Below are positions 1 to 10,480 of a DNA stretch of 52,547 nucleotides, piece after piece; position 1 is the first letter of the stretch, and each line of letters starts with the position of its first letter. The notes below the pieces were generated by a model. It saw nothing but the letters and a program-made list of their open reading frames with translations, did no database searches and was not told the origin of the DNA. Both the position numbers and the translations under genes were made by a program. The stretch lies in contig JBOZIK010000001.1 of assembly GCA_051453625.1 (NCBI GenBank), positions 27,582,359 through 27,634,905 on the forward strand, given 5' to 3'. This DNA is from Welwitschia mirabilis. Its lineage: Eukaryota > Gnetophyta > Gnetopsida > Welwitschiales.

Positions 1-830
1 TAAAGATGGAATATTTATTCTCAATCCAAATATGCAAGAGATTTGATCAAACAATTTGGTTTAGAAAATGCAAAAACAATTGATACTCCTATGTTTACAT
101 CATGTAAAGTAAGTTTAGATGAAAATGATAAATCATTAGATCAAAAACTTTATAGAAGTATGATTAGTAGTTTATTATATTTAAATACAAGTAGACCAGA
201 TATCATGTTAAGTATTAGAGTATGTACAAGATATTAATCCCAACCAAAAGAATCACATCTTCAGGCAGTAAAAAGAATAATCAGGTATGTAAAGGGCACA
301 TGTGATTTTGGCTTATGATATCCCATTATAACATCTTTTGAACTTGTAGGTTTTAATGATGTAGACTGGGCTACATACAAAGATGATAGAAAAAGCATAA
401 GTGGAAATTTCTTTCTTCTAGGTTCATGTCTAGTAGGATAAGCAAGTAAGAAATAAAACTCTATTTCTCTCTCTACTGTAGAAGTCGATTATGCTATGGT
501 AGGTAGTTATTGCACTCACATTTTATAGATGAAAGAAATGTTAAAACATTTTAGTGTTAATTTTGAGCAAGTTCCCATCTTTTATGATAATATAAGTACT
601 ATTAATATATCAAAAAATCTAGTTCAACATTAAATAATAAAGCATATTGAGCTAAGACATTATTTCCTACAAGACCAAGTTGAAAAAGGACACATCTCTA
701 TGAATTTTATAACTATAGACCAATAATTATCAAATATTTTTATTAAACCCCTAAATTTTAATACTTTTCTTCATCTCAGAAATGAACTAGGAGTTTCTCG
801 TTGTCCTATGATTAATTATAGGATAGCTGG
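1..830 (+). pseudogene. Ty1/copia reverse transcriptase C-terminus and RNase H relic, copy A
   Basis: The pol 3' end of a Ty1/copia retrotransposon enters from beyond the left edge. One continuous frame shows the typical order: QSKYARDLIKQFGLENAK, then DQKLYRSMISSLLYL (end of RT), SRPDIM, PKESHLQAVKRIIRYVKGT, the RNase H segment VDWATYKDDRKSISG near 361-405, LSTVEVDYAM, IKHIELRHYFLQDQVEKG, and the terminal IFIKPL. The frame is kept over about 800 bp without a clear frameshift but carries seven in-frame stops (235, 316, 439, 454, 526, 631, 724), so it is inactive. Six of the seven fall where the family has Trp or Gln, which fits cytosine deamination. The same pol end recurs at 2530-2850, and a spacer and LTR follow downstream. 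Copia identity is firm; the lineage (Tork or SIRE-like) is not resolved. Confidence 0.93.
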
Positions 831-1372
831 CTAAATTTGTTAGTCAGTAGACTCAAATGGGTTAGTTAACCAATTTTTAACTTAGTCACCCAGTCACTCA
901 AGATTCTTCTCTACTTTGTCATTGATGTCAAAAAAAGGAGAATCAGTTATTTATTTGTTAAATATTTATGCATAAAATGCTATTTTATTTGGTATCTTAA
1001 ATCTATTTGTGACTTTTAAAATTATATGTGCTAAATATGTTTTCCTTTGGTATCATAAGTACTTAACTTGAAAATTTTAAAGTCTTTTTAATATTTGGTT
1101 TATTTGTGACATCTGATTTAATGTTAAATAAATTTACATGATCACATTATGTTTATCATAAAGTTGTGCCTCCTTTTTTTTTCTTTTAAAAAAACTTTCC
1201 AATGTGTATATTGAATTAGTTCATTTAGAGCACAAAATTTATTTATTCAAAATGCTTTTACTTGTCTCAAATGGAATATTATTTTATAGTCATTTTATAA
1301 GGGGGAGATTTTCTATGAATTCTAGTTTGTCACAACTAAGTATTGTTTGCTATCAATATCTAAAGAGGAGAT
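831..1372 (+). other. Copia 3' spacer with polypurine tracts (copy A)
   Basis: This non-coding spacer lies between the end of RNase H and the 3' LTR. It has purine runs near 933-950 and a tract AAAGAGGAGA at 1362-1371, immediately before the inferred LTR start, which matches the place of a plus-strand primer. The spacer is closely similar to 2851-3497 in copy B. A 72-codon open frame at 1204-1422 crosses the LTR border and looks like chance. I see no gene here. Confidence 0.6.
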
Positions 1373-2429
1373 TATTAGATTATATTTTGTCAATTGATAT
1401 TAATCTAATGTTCTCTATATAGTAAATTTTATGTATCTTGTACAAAATATGTTAAATTACTTGTAGGTTAAAAGATGAAACTAAAATTGTCAACTTCTAA
1501 GCATTAGAAACCTATTAGTTCATTTACCCTTAAGAGGGGTCAACCAGATTTTGATGAGGTTGACTGGACCTATAACTTAAAAAACTAGTTTCTCATAATT
1601 GAATAGAAAAGAGTCGACCAGACCTTTATGGGATCAACTGGATTTGAGAACCTAATAAATAGTATCCCTAGACTAAATAACAAGGGGTTGACTAGACATA
1701 TAATGAAGTCAACTGGACCTAAGCATTGTGTAGCTGGTATGCTTGAAATAATTGTTATGAAGTCAACCAAACACCTAAAGGGATTAACCAGATTCAATGC
1801 AGAAAATTGAAAAGAAATTTTATCAAAGGAGCGGGTAACTAAATAAAGTAGCAAGTGACCAGACTAGGGTCGACTGGACCCAAATGGAGTCGATCAGATA
1901 GGGAGCCATATGAAATTGAGGTGCCAAATTTCTCACTTGGATGACCTGTGTAAACTCACAGCACCATATGTGGTCGATCAGATGGAACAAAAAGTAAATT
2001 TTTCTAAATGTTATGTATCTATTATATAGCCATTAGGTAACTATTTTCTAGCTATTTATAGTAGTTGAAAGCACATTTCAAATGTAAGAAACCCTAAAAG
2101 CCTTTCATTATAAAGGGCTAAGACATAGATGACCAAAGTATCTTTTGGAACCATTTTCATTTAGAAAAATCTATTGGATCTGAAGGATCCAGCATTATAT
2201 TTGGAGTGACTTTTACTATTGTATCTTGGCATCTATATTTCTAACCGAAGGAGATCTACTATTGGCATCCTCTCTACATTCAAGAATGGATTAAGAGCTT
2301 CATTTGTTTTACTTCTAAAGGAGGAGAGCTCCATCAAATTTACTGATTCAAGAACGAGTGATATTCGTGCTCTAAAGGCATCATTACATCACTACCTTGC
2401 TTTGTGAAAGGTTGAGACTAAGCCTTAAA
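1373..2429 (+). repeat. Copia 3' LTR, copy A, truncated at gap
   Basis: The inferred LTR starts TATTAG (family start TGTTG with G changed to A) directly after the polypurine tract and runs into the 2430 gap, about 360 bp short of the end seen in copy B. It aligns along its length with 3498-4640. It contains many variants of the word GGTCGACTGGACC or GGTCAACCAGA. Short open frames on either strand here are not genes. Confidence 0.75.
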
Positions 2430-2529
2430 NNNNNNNNNNNNNNNNNNNNNNNNNNNNNNNNNNNNNNNNNNNNNNNNNNNNNNNNNNNNNNNNNNNNNNN
2501 NNNNNNNNNNNNNNNNNNNNNNNNNNNNN
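2430..2529. other. Assembly gap, 100 N
   Basis: A run of exactly 100 N, the conventional placeholder for a gap of unknown size. Copy A of the copia 3' end stops on its left and copy B starts on its right, so the true distance between the copies is unknown. Confidence 1.
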
Positions 2530-2850
2530 AATATATTATAGCAGGTAATTATTGCACTCACCTTTTATAAATGAAAGAAATGTTAAAAGATTTTGGTATT
2601 AATTTAAAACAAGTTCCTATTATTTATGATAATACAAGTGCTATTAACATATCAAAAAATCTAGTTTAGCACTCAAGAATAAAGCATATTAAGCTGAGAC
2701 ATTATTTCCTATGAGATTAAGTTGAAAAAGGACATATATCTATGAATTTTATTACTTTAGACTAATAATTGCAAATATTTTTATTAAACTCTTAAACTTT
2801 GATACTTTTCTTTATCTCAGAAATGAACTTGAGGTTCTCTCACTGTCCTA
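2530..2850 (+). pseudogene. Copia RNase H C-terminal relic, copy B
   Basis: This is a second copy of the end of a copia RNase H domain, entering directly from the gap and corresponding to 490-830 of copy A. The recognisable words are MKEMLKDF-like sequence, YDNTSAINISKNL, a degenerate IKHIKLRHYF, VEKGHISMNFI, and a decayed terminal IFIKL. It is interrupted by stops at similar but not identical sites to copy A, so the two copies decayed independently. It continues into the same kind of spacer and LTR. Confidence 0.88.
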
Positions 2851-3497
2851 TGATTGATTGCAGGACAGTCGATCAAATTTGTTATTCAATCAACTAGAAT
2901 AGATTGGTCGATTGGTTTTTAACTTGGTCGCCAGTCACTCAAGGTTCTGTAGCTATCCCAGCAATAATACAAAACACCAAATTATCATTTTTTTATGACT
3001 GTCATTTATATTTTGATTTCTTGGTAACTATTTCCTCTCTTCTTTATTATTAATGTCAAAAGGGGAAGAATTCGTTGACTTTTTATTAAATATTTATATA
3101 CAAAATGGTGTTTCATTTGGTATCTTAAATCTTTTTGTGCTTTTTAAAATCATATATAGTAAATATGTTTTTCTTTTAGTAACACAGGTACTAAACCAAA
3201 AAAGTTTTGTAGTCTGTTTGACATTTGGAAATAAACCAAAATTTGTCACATATGATTCAATGTTAAATAAGTTTTCATGATCACATTATGTCTATCATAA
3301 AGTTATGTATTTTAAACTCTCAAATGTACATATTAAATTATTTAATTTTGAGCACAAAATTCATTAGTTCAAAATGATTCCACTTGTTTCAAATGGAATA
3401 TTATTTTACAAATAGGCATTTTGTAAAGGGGAGTTTTCTATGAGTTCTAAATTATTACAAATAAGTATTGATTATCATCAATATCAAAGGGGGAGAT
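2851..3497 (+). other. Copia 3' spacer with polypurine tract (copy B)
   Basis: This is a non-coding spacer collinear with 831-1372. It has purine tracts AAAAGGGGAAGAA near 3058-3070 and AAAGGGGGAGA at 3486-3496; the latter sits directly before the inferred LTR start and is the better 3' primer candidate. A 75-codon open frame (3053-3280) is low-complexity and not supported as a gene. Confidence 0.6.
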
Positions 3498-4992
3498 TAT
3501 TGAATTATGTTTTACCAATTGATGTCAAACTAATGTTTTCTATATAGAAAATTTTGTGTATTTTATACAAAATATATTAAATTACTTACAGGTTAAAAGA
3601 TGGAACTAAAATGGTCAACTTCTGGGCACTAGAAACTTGTTAGTTCATTTACCCTCAAGATGGAGTTGACTGAATTTTCAAGGGTTAATTGCACTTGAAG
3701 CAGATAGAAAATAAACTATATTCAAAGGGGTCAAACAAATTTTTAATGGGATTGATTAGACCTATAACCTTAAAAACTAGTATCCCTAAATTGATTGAAA
3801 AGGATTCGACTAGATCTATATGGACTCGACTAGATTTGAGAACTTTATAAATAGTATTCCCAAACTGAATAACAAGGGATTAACCAAATCTATAATGGGG
3901 TTGACTGGTCCTGAGCACTATGTAGCTAGTGCACTTGAGCTAATCATCATGGGTCAATCAGAGACCAAAAGGGATCAACTAGACTCAATGCAGAAAATTG
4001 GAAAGAAATTTTATTAAAGGAGCGGACGACCAGATGAATAGTAGGTAATTAGACTAGGGTCAACTAGACCCAGATGGGGTTAACAGGATAGGGAGCCATA
4101 AGAAATTAGGGCAACCAAATTTCTCACTTAGTCAACTTGTGTAACTTATGATACCACATGGGTCAACCGAATTTTTATGGGGTTAACCAGACGGAGAAAA
4201 ATAAATTTTTTCTAAACATTATGCATCTATTATATAGCTATTAGATAGTCATTGTATAGTCATTTATAGCCGTTGGAGATGAATTTAAAATATAATAAAC
4301 CCTAAAAGCCTTCCAATATAAATAGCTAAGACATAAATGATAAAAGAATCTTTTGAAACTATTTTTATTTAGTAAAATCTACTGAATTTGAAAGATTAAG
4401 TATTAGATTTGAGTGATTATCACTTTTTGTATCTTGGCATCCATATTTCTGATTGAAGGAGATCTACTATTAGCATACTCTCTACATTCAAGATTGAATT
4501 AAGAGATTTAATTATTTTACTTTTATAAGAGGATAGCTCCATCAAATGTACTGATTTTAGAATGAGTAATATTTGTGCTTTTGAGGCATTATTACATCAC
4601 TACACTATTTTGTAAAGCATTGAGATTAATCCTTAAAAATTCTATTCTAAAGGTTGAGACTAAGCCTAGAAAAGTCTATTTGTAGAGGTTACAGTAAACC
4701 TAGAATACCTAATGGAGTAAGAAGATCTAAGATTTAGCTTGGGGATAAGCTAATCATCAAGAGTAAAGTATGGGATTTCTCGAACTACTATAAATCCTAT
4801 TTGCATCAAATTGATATTTTTGTGCTTTTAGTTTTTATTTCTTTACTTTTATTATTTTTCTCATTGTGTACATTCTAAATTAGTTCATTTTTATATGCAA
4901 GTTTTTGTTTCAAATTGAATTTATTTACAATATTGTATTGGATTTTTTTAAAAGAAGCTATTCATCCCCCTCTAGGGTTCTCAATCCTATCA
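3498..4992 (+). repeat. Copia 3' LTR, copy B, complete (about 1.5 kb)
   Basis: The LTR begins TATTG after the polypurine tract and ends ...CCTATCA at 4992. Its last 40 bases include CTATTCATCCCCCTCTAGGG, a tail I recognise from many plant copia LTRs just before the primer-binding site. Because the LTR follows RNase H and a polypurine tract, it is a 3' LTR. The GTCRAC-type words seen in copy A recur at the same relative positions. The right border coincides with the left border of the minus-strand gypsy relic, so this copia element may have inserted into it. Confidence 0.82.
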
Positions 4993-6050
4993 GTTGTAAA
5001 GTTTTAAATCAAATTTATAGGATTGTAATCTACCTCTTTTTATTTTAACTCATTTAAATCTTTGATAATTTAGCCTACAATATGATTTTCTTTTGATGTT
5101 GGCCAAGTTTGACTAACATCTGCAAGTTCTTCTAATTTTGTCCAAGCATTTTCTAAGATGGGGTTCATAAAGTTTCCACTACAAGAGAAATCTATAAGTT
5201 ATTTTATGTGGTGATTTAAACCACTATAAAAGTAGCTTACATAGTTCTTATCATGAAAAATCATCTACCAGATTAGAATGGGTTCCTATAAAGAAACATT
5301 CATATGTGGAAGCGTACATACAATATAGGTAAAAGTGGGCGCTACCCCATAGTATGGTGGGCCCTACCCTCAACAACAGGAACACTGCCCCGTATGACAG
5401 TTATTGAGGTGGGTGTATGCATGGGTTGGGTTGCTAATGAGGGGAGGGAAGGGAGGAAAAGCATCATGGTTTCGTGTTAGTGCCTCCATGAAACCATATG
5501 TCACAGGTTAGTGTTAGGTCCCCGGGAGCATTTCAGAACAAACAACGCGTACGCGTCACCTGTACATGTGCTCTGTGCCTGTACTATAATCTTTATTTAG
5601 TTTTTATTAAAAGTTTATTACTTTTTTTTTCTTTTTATCATAATTTCTTCACTCATGAATGTTTTAATGAAGTTTTCCAAGACTTCATCCCAAGTTTTTA
5701 AGCTTTTGTGAGGTATGGTTTTTAGCTAATTTTTAACTCTACCTTTTAATGTCATGGAAAAGATTATAATGTAGGTTCTATCACTAATTGTTTTCCCCAT
5801 TTCTTGAGGTAAGGATTAATTGTCTAATATTTGTAATATGTTGAAGAGGCTCCTCATCATTTTCATTACTAAATGTTAGATAGACATAAAGGTTTTTTTT
5901 TTTTTTTTACTTCAATACCATCTCCTAGGGATAGATCAAAAGAGGTTTAAATATCTCATTTCTTTTTATCTAATAATTCCCTTAGGGTCAGGTTTGTATT
6001 AGGGTTTGCAGTAAAAAGCCCTCTAACTTATTTTTATTTTTCGACTATAC
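4993..6050 (-). pseudogene. Ty3/gypsy gag relic (Athila/Tat type), interrupted
   Basis: Read on the minus strand, an N-terminal trace NPNTNLTLRELLDKKK (near 5960-6010) is followed by FSMTLKGRVKN, then KTWDEVLENFIKTF (near 5680-5720). Downstream, after a GC-rich interruption, come YFYSGLNHHIKxLIDFSCSG and AWTKLEELADVSQTWP (near 5090-5200). These match in order the gag of Athila/Tat gypsy elements (segments of the form LKDKAKSWL, TWDEL..KFL, FYNGL....LIDASAGG, ELIEELA.N..QWP). Stops and frameshifts are frequent, so it is dead. A primer-binding-site-like sequence at 6696-6715 and an LTR-like repeat beyond lie at the expected 5' side. The family call is good; the clade is tentative. Confidence 0.75.
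5310..5592. other. GC-rich insertion inside the gag relic, unrecognised
   Basis: About 280 bp much richer in G+C than its surroundings, lying between two halves of the decayed gag. It retains many CpG sites, including ACGCGTACGCGT at 5545-5556 and CCCGGG at 5520-5525, whereas the flanks are almost CpG-free. An inverted pair ATGGTTTC (5466-5473) and GAAACCAT (5490-5497) could form a hairpin. No protein, SINE promoter boxes or organelle sequence was recognised. A 67-codon open frame crossing its right edge is not convincing. Exact borders and any target duplication are uncertain. Confidence 0.6.
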
Positions 6051-6695
6051 TTGACATATTAAACTATTTTTTTTCTTATACAAGGTTTTCTTTAAGGGGT
6101 TTTGATTTAGAAAAAATAAACTTATAAGGAGTATTATATGCACCTGAAGACTATTTTTCTAATTCTTTTTTGATGTCTACTAGTCCTTCTCTAATATTTT
6201 TCTCTTTCAGTAGTTGTTCTCTCTAATATCTCTCTTCTATGTTGACCCTATCATAGCATTGTGCAAATAGAAAATAACAGAAAATAAATGAAAAATAACA
6301 CTACCATATTGTCTATCATGCAAACGATATAATGGATGACTAACAGAAAAAGTAGAAAATAAAAATAGATTAGAAAGCTAAAAACTAAAAAGAAATGCTA
6401 TCTATTATCCTCCTAATCATCTAGATGATATAGAATATAATAAATACTTATTATATTAACAAAAAACTAAACATAAAAATTGGAAATAAAAACTAAAACT
6501 CCAAACTATCGTCTTATTTGTTGTGGGAATGATAGAAGGAATAATGACTATTTTCCTATAGAAAACTAAAATTGAAACTAAAAAAAAAATAAAAAACTAT
6601 AGTTCCTAATAAAATATAATATTGTTATAGATAAATAACTTAAAAAAATTGATATACTCACCCAAACAATGATAATCCTTATACTTCTCAATAGT
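6051..6695 (-). other. Gypsy 5' leader region, non-coding
   Basis: This stretch lies between the gag trace and the putative primer-binding site on the minus strand and is the expected position of the untranslated leader. It is A-rich with poly-A and poly-T runs. No gene, promoter or structured RNA was recognised in it. Confidence 0.4.
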
Positions 6696-6715
6696 CTTTC
6701 CTAAAAATGGTGCCA
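6696..6715 (-). other. Putative primer-binding site, Athila/Tat type (minus)
   Basis: On the minus strand the sequence starts TGGCACCATT and runs into a G/A tract, resembling the TGGCGCCGTTGCCGGGGA primer-binding site of Athila/Tat gypsy elements with CpG-type decay. It lies 6 bp from the inferred LTR edge (TGCAGTG at 6722). A parallel site lies at 17141-17160 next to the same LTR edge. Confidence 0.45.
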
Positions 6716-6721
6716 ATTTAT

Positions 6722-7790
6722 TGCAGTGTATATTTGTGCAAGCATTTATATTTAAAATGATTATATCATTTATAAAATAAAATAGATTTTTCACATAATA
6801 TAATACATTAATATGAGTGAAAGTTAATCCAAATGTCGTATTCTCATTAAAGACTATAATATAAGATTGGAACTACTTTTTAAAAAGAAATAAAGTGAAC
6901 AGGACTAAAGAATAATGTAGAAAATAAAGAATGCAATGTAAATTCAAAATGCAACTAATCTACATGCAATGTAAAATGAAACTACACTACTTCCTTTCAG
7001 CCTTAACAAAGGCTACCTTAATAATCTATATCATCTAAGAAATTATCACCAGATCAAGGGCAATATAAACAATAAGAGAGATCTAAGAAACTAATATGCA
7101 AATAAGAAAATAAAGTTTTATATTTAAGAATTAATAACATCTAGGTATAAAATAGTCAAGCCTTAATGGAGGATACATAGCCCTCCACTAAGAGAATTTC
7201 TTTCTACAACTCTCAAGATAGATCTTCCACCTTTTGATCTCTCATTATGAGAATTTTCAGTGTAATGAAGATAGAGAGAAGAGTCAAAGGAGGACTTATT
7301 TATAATAAAATATAGCAAAAAATGATAGATAGAAGGTGCTCTAAAAATACACTCTTTTATATAAAAGAAATAAATAAAATGATTAAGGGATTACTATCAG
7401 AGTTGGTTATAATGTTAGTATCATCCTGATGGTCATCCAGATAATGATGGATATGAGAGCTCACTACAAAAATATTACTCAAAAGTGACTTAGTAGTCCA
7501 TCTCAGTTATCATTGTCCTACATATCATGAGGATGACAGAGAAACAATGACTTCTTTAATCATTTTGTTGAGGAGAAACAAGCATTTTTATCAGAAATCT
7601 TCCTCTAAATATTTGTGTATCAAAATCTACCTTAAATACCTTAAATATTTTTAATAATTTCACATTTCCAAAATTTTCTATTAAATATTTAAAATCCTTA
7701 GAATTACACCTAAACTTATGCAAATGTCCTATAAAATATATCATAAAACCCCATTAAATAACCATAAACTGATAGTGTAATAGTTAGCAT
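6722..7790 (-). repeat. LTR-like repeat, family G1, copy 1 (minus)
   Basis: Starts TGCAGTG next to the putative primer-binding site. Segments of it recur at 17167-18160 in the same orientation and at 9130-10200 in inverted orientation. Diagnostic shared blocks include TCAAGCCTTAATGGAGGATA, CCACCTTTTGATCTC and GATCAAGGGCAATATAAAC. It also carries imperfect TCATC..GATGA palindromes. The minus-strand open frame at 7556-7744 is conserved with 9240-9400 but this may simply reflect repeat homology. The right edge is approximate. Confidence 0.55.
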
Positions 7791-7944
7791 CTTTTGTTTA
7801 TGTTACATTTTATCCATTATTTTTGTTTTATTTTATGGTTTGATTAGTTGTTTCAAAGTCATTTCAATATTATCTTATCATTTCATGCTTTCCTTCTTAA
7901 TTTTCAATAAAGAGTTCATTTCTTTCTTGAATCATATTGTGATG
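7791..7944. other. Unassigned AT-rich sequence
   Basis: Low-complexity T-rich sequence between the G1 repeat and the duplicated gap flank. Nothing recognisable. Confidence 0.4.
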
Positions 7945-7994
7945 TTTCTTTTCTGTATTTGGATTTTTTATTACTACTCTTAATTATTTTATAA
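7945..7994 (+). repeat. 50-bp exact duplicate, left flank of 720-N gap
   Basis: The 50 bases before the gap are identical to the 50 bases after it (8715-8764). This is what two overlapping contig ends look like when a scaffolder fails to merge them, so the gap may not exist. Confidence 0.95.
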
Positions 7995-8714
7995 NNNNNN
8001 NNNNNNNNNNNNNNNNNNNNNNNNNNNNNNNNNNNNNNNNNNNNNNNNNNNNNNNNNNNNNNNNNNNNNNNNNNNNNNNNNNNNNNNNNNNNNNNNNNNN
8101 NNNNNNNNNNNNNNNNNNNNNNNNNNNNNNNNNNNNNNNNNNNNNNNNNNNNNNNNNNNNNNNNNNNNNNNNNNNNNNNNNNNNNNNNNNNNNNNNNNNN
8201 NNNNNNNNNNNNNNNNNNNNNNNNNNNNNNNNNNNNNNNNNNNNNNNNNNNNNNNNNNNNNNNNNNNNNNNNNNNNNNNNNNNNNNNNNNNNNNNNNNNN
8301 NNNNNNNNNNNNNNNNNNNNNNNNNNNNNNNNNNNNNNNNNNNNNNNNNNNNNNNNNNNNNNNNNNNNNNNNNNNNNNNNNNNNNNNNNNNNNNNNNNNN
8401 NNNNNNNNNNNNNNNNNNNNNNNNNNNNNNNNNNNNNNNNNNNNNNNNNNNNNNNNNNNNNNNNNNNNNNNNNNNNNNNNNNNNNNNNNNNNNNNNNNNN
8501 NNNNNNNNNNNNNNNNNNNNNNNNNNNNNNNNNNNNNNNNNNNNNNNNNNNNNNNNNNNNNNNNNNNNNNNNNNNNNNNNNNNNNNNNNNNNNNNNNNNN
8601 NNNNNNNNNNNNNNNNNNNNNNNNNNNNNNNNNNNNNNNNNNNNNNNNNNNNNNNNNNNNNNNNNNNNNNNNNNNNNNNNNNNNNNNNNNNNNNNNNNNN
8701 NNNNNNNNNNNNNN
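7995..8714. other. Assembly gap, 720 N (possibly spurious)
   Basis: 720 N flanked by an exact 50-bp direct duplicate. The open frame translated through it is an artefact of the N run. Confidence 1.
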
Positions 8715-8764
8715 TTTCTTTTCTGTATTTGGATTTTTTATTACTACTCTTAATTATTTTATAA
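8715..8764 (+). repeat. 50-bp exact duplicate, right flank of 720-N gap
   Basis: Identical to 7945-7994; see that entry. After 8764 the sequence is new, as expected if the right contig simply continues the left one. Confidence 0.95.
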
Positions 8765-9129
8765 TAGAACATTTTCATTATTTACTTTTATTTGTTTTTC
8801 AGAATATTTCATTCATCTATATTTTTAAATCAAACATTTCTTTACTCAGCTTCACAATTAATTTAGAAAGTTGTCCAAATTCAAAAACACCCATTATTTG
8901 CCTTCTTACTTCTATTTGCTTTCTTTTCTTTATTAACCAATATATAATGTATTATTTTTCTTGGGGGAAGTAGCTGTTTCCAAGATTTCATGATATAAAA
9001 TTTTAAAATTTTAGATACATTATGCATTACTTGTTATTTTTCTATGAGATGTGTTTTATGAGCCTATTTTATAATTTTTAGATTGATTTTTTATAAAACA
9101 AATTAGCTTGCATTTGGGGTTTTTCACCT
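8765..9129. other. AT-rich spacer, nothing recognised
   Basis: Very T-rich spacer between the gap and the inverted G1 repeat. No coding trace, repeat border or regulatory site could be supported. Confidence 0.4.
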
Positions 9130-10200
9130 AGTTTTTATCAGGAACTGACAAAGGTTAAGTATGAGGCTATGTTACACTACCAATTTTTGTGTTTTTTATG
9201 GGGACTCATGTGCTATTTTGTAAGAAATTTACACATGTTTAGATGTAATTCTAAGGATTTTAAAGAATCAATAGAAGATCTCAAAAATATGCAATGCTTA
9301 ATATGATTTGAGGAATTTAAAGAATATTCTAATACACAAAGCTTTAGAGGAAGATTACTCATAGAAAGGCTAGCTTCTCCTTACTATAATAAACAAAGAA
9401 GATTGTTATCCCTCTCTCGTCCTCACAATAGAAAGAACGATGACTATATTTAATGCTGATGTAAACTACTAAGTCAACTACTGAGTTATCTATTAAGTCA
9501 TCTCTTATAAAAAGATATCATCGCTATGTCATCTAGATGATAGTTAGGATGACCACTGTAACTAACTCTAATAGTTGATCTTAACCATTTCATCCATTTC
9601 TTATCTATAATGGAGTATATTTTAGATCACCTTTTAAGTGCCATTTTTTGTTGTGTAACCCTCTAAATAAGACCACCTTTAGCTCTTCTATTTATCTTTG
9701 TTGCACCAAAAATTTTCATGACAAGAGATCAAAGGATGAAAGATCCATCTTGATAGTTGTAGAAAGACATTCCTTTGGTGGAGGCCTGTGCATCCTCCAT
9801 TGAGGACTGACTATTTTGTAACCCATATGTTATTCCTTTTAGTATAACTTCTATTTTCATTAATACATTTAGATTTGTTAGATGTCCCTTATGGTTTATA
9901 TTGCCCTTGATTTAATGACAATTTCATTAGTAATATAGGTCTTAAAGGTAGCCTTCGTTAAGGTGGAAATAAAATAGTTTAGTTTCATTTTGCATTGCAT
10001 TTAGTTAGTTGGCATTTGTATTTGCATTGCATATTTATTTTCTGCATTGTTCTTTAAGTTTAGTTACCATTTTCTTGAGAAAATCAATCCTCAGACTCAT
10101 CTCATAGTCTTCAATGAGATACAACATTCAGGTTCACTACCACTCATACTAATGTCCACATGCATAAATATGAACTATAACATTGGCATTCAGATGTTGT
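9130..10200 (+). repeat. LTR-like repeat, family G1, copy 2 (inverted)
   Basis: Its reverse complement aligns block by block with copy 1: 9235-9400 with 7556-7744, 9525-9600 with 7380-7450, 9716-9835 with 7150-7262, 9880-9990 with 6990-7100, and 10100-10160 with 6785-6860. With copy 1 it makes a large inverted repeat, arms about 1 kb, around the 7.8-9.1 kb spacer and gap. It carries TCATCTAGATGATA at 9529. Confidence 0.55.
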
Positions 10201-10480
10201 TGCTCATCAGTGTCATCCAAATGATGGAAGGGATGATAGTCTTTTTGAAGATTTTTTCAAAGTAAATTTGGCTTTATAAATAATTAATTTCTTCTCAAAA
10301 TGTAAAGTATATGAATTAGTTCAAAATGCCTCTAAATATGCTGGTATTTGTGAATTTCCATGATTTCTTTCTTGATTCTTAATAATCATTATTTTTTATT
10401 TAAATCTATCTAAATTTCTTACAAAACTAATCAAAATATCACATCAAAAACATACAATTTGGCATCACAACGTAACTTTC
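10201..10480. repeat. Fragment similar to 18150-18430
   Basis: From GATGATAGTCTTTTTGAAG to ACATACAATTTGG this aligns in direct orientation with 18170-18420, including the block TTGATTCTTAATAATCATTA. It is the outer part of the G1 repeat unit and is joined abruptly to the inverted copy 2, indicating rearrangement or nested insertion. Confidence 0.55.

Noticed and set aside
1-4992. Interpretation as one complete copia element with two LTRs
   Set aside because: Each LTR is preceded by RNase H and a polypurine tract, so both are 3' ends of separate copies; no 5' LTR, primer-binding site or gag lies between them.
5188-5205. CACTACAAGAGAAAT resembling a CACTA terminus
   Set aside because: It lies inside the gypsy gag coding trace and encodes conserved gag residues; no partner end or subterminal repeats.
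7459-7480. CACTACAAAAATATT resembling a CACTA terminus
   Set aside because: Embedded in the G1 LTR-like repeat and aligned with other copies of that repeat that lack it; no partner.
7984-8778. 264-codon minus-strand open frame
   Set aside because: Almost entirely translated N; only short flanks are real sequence.
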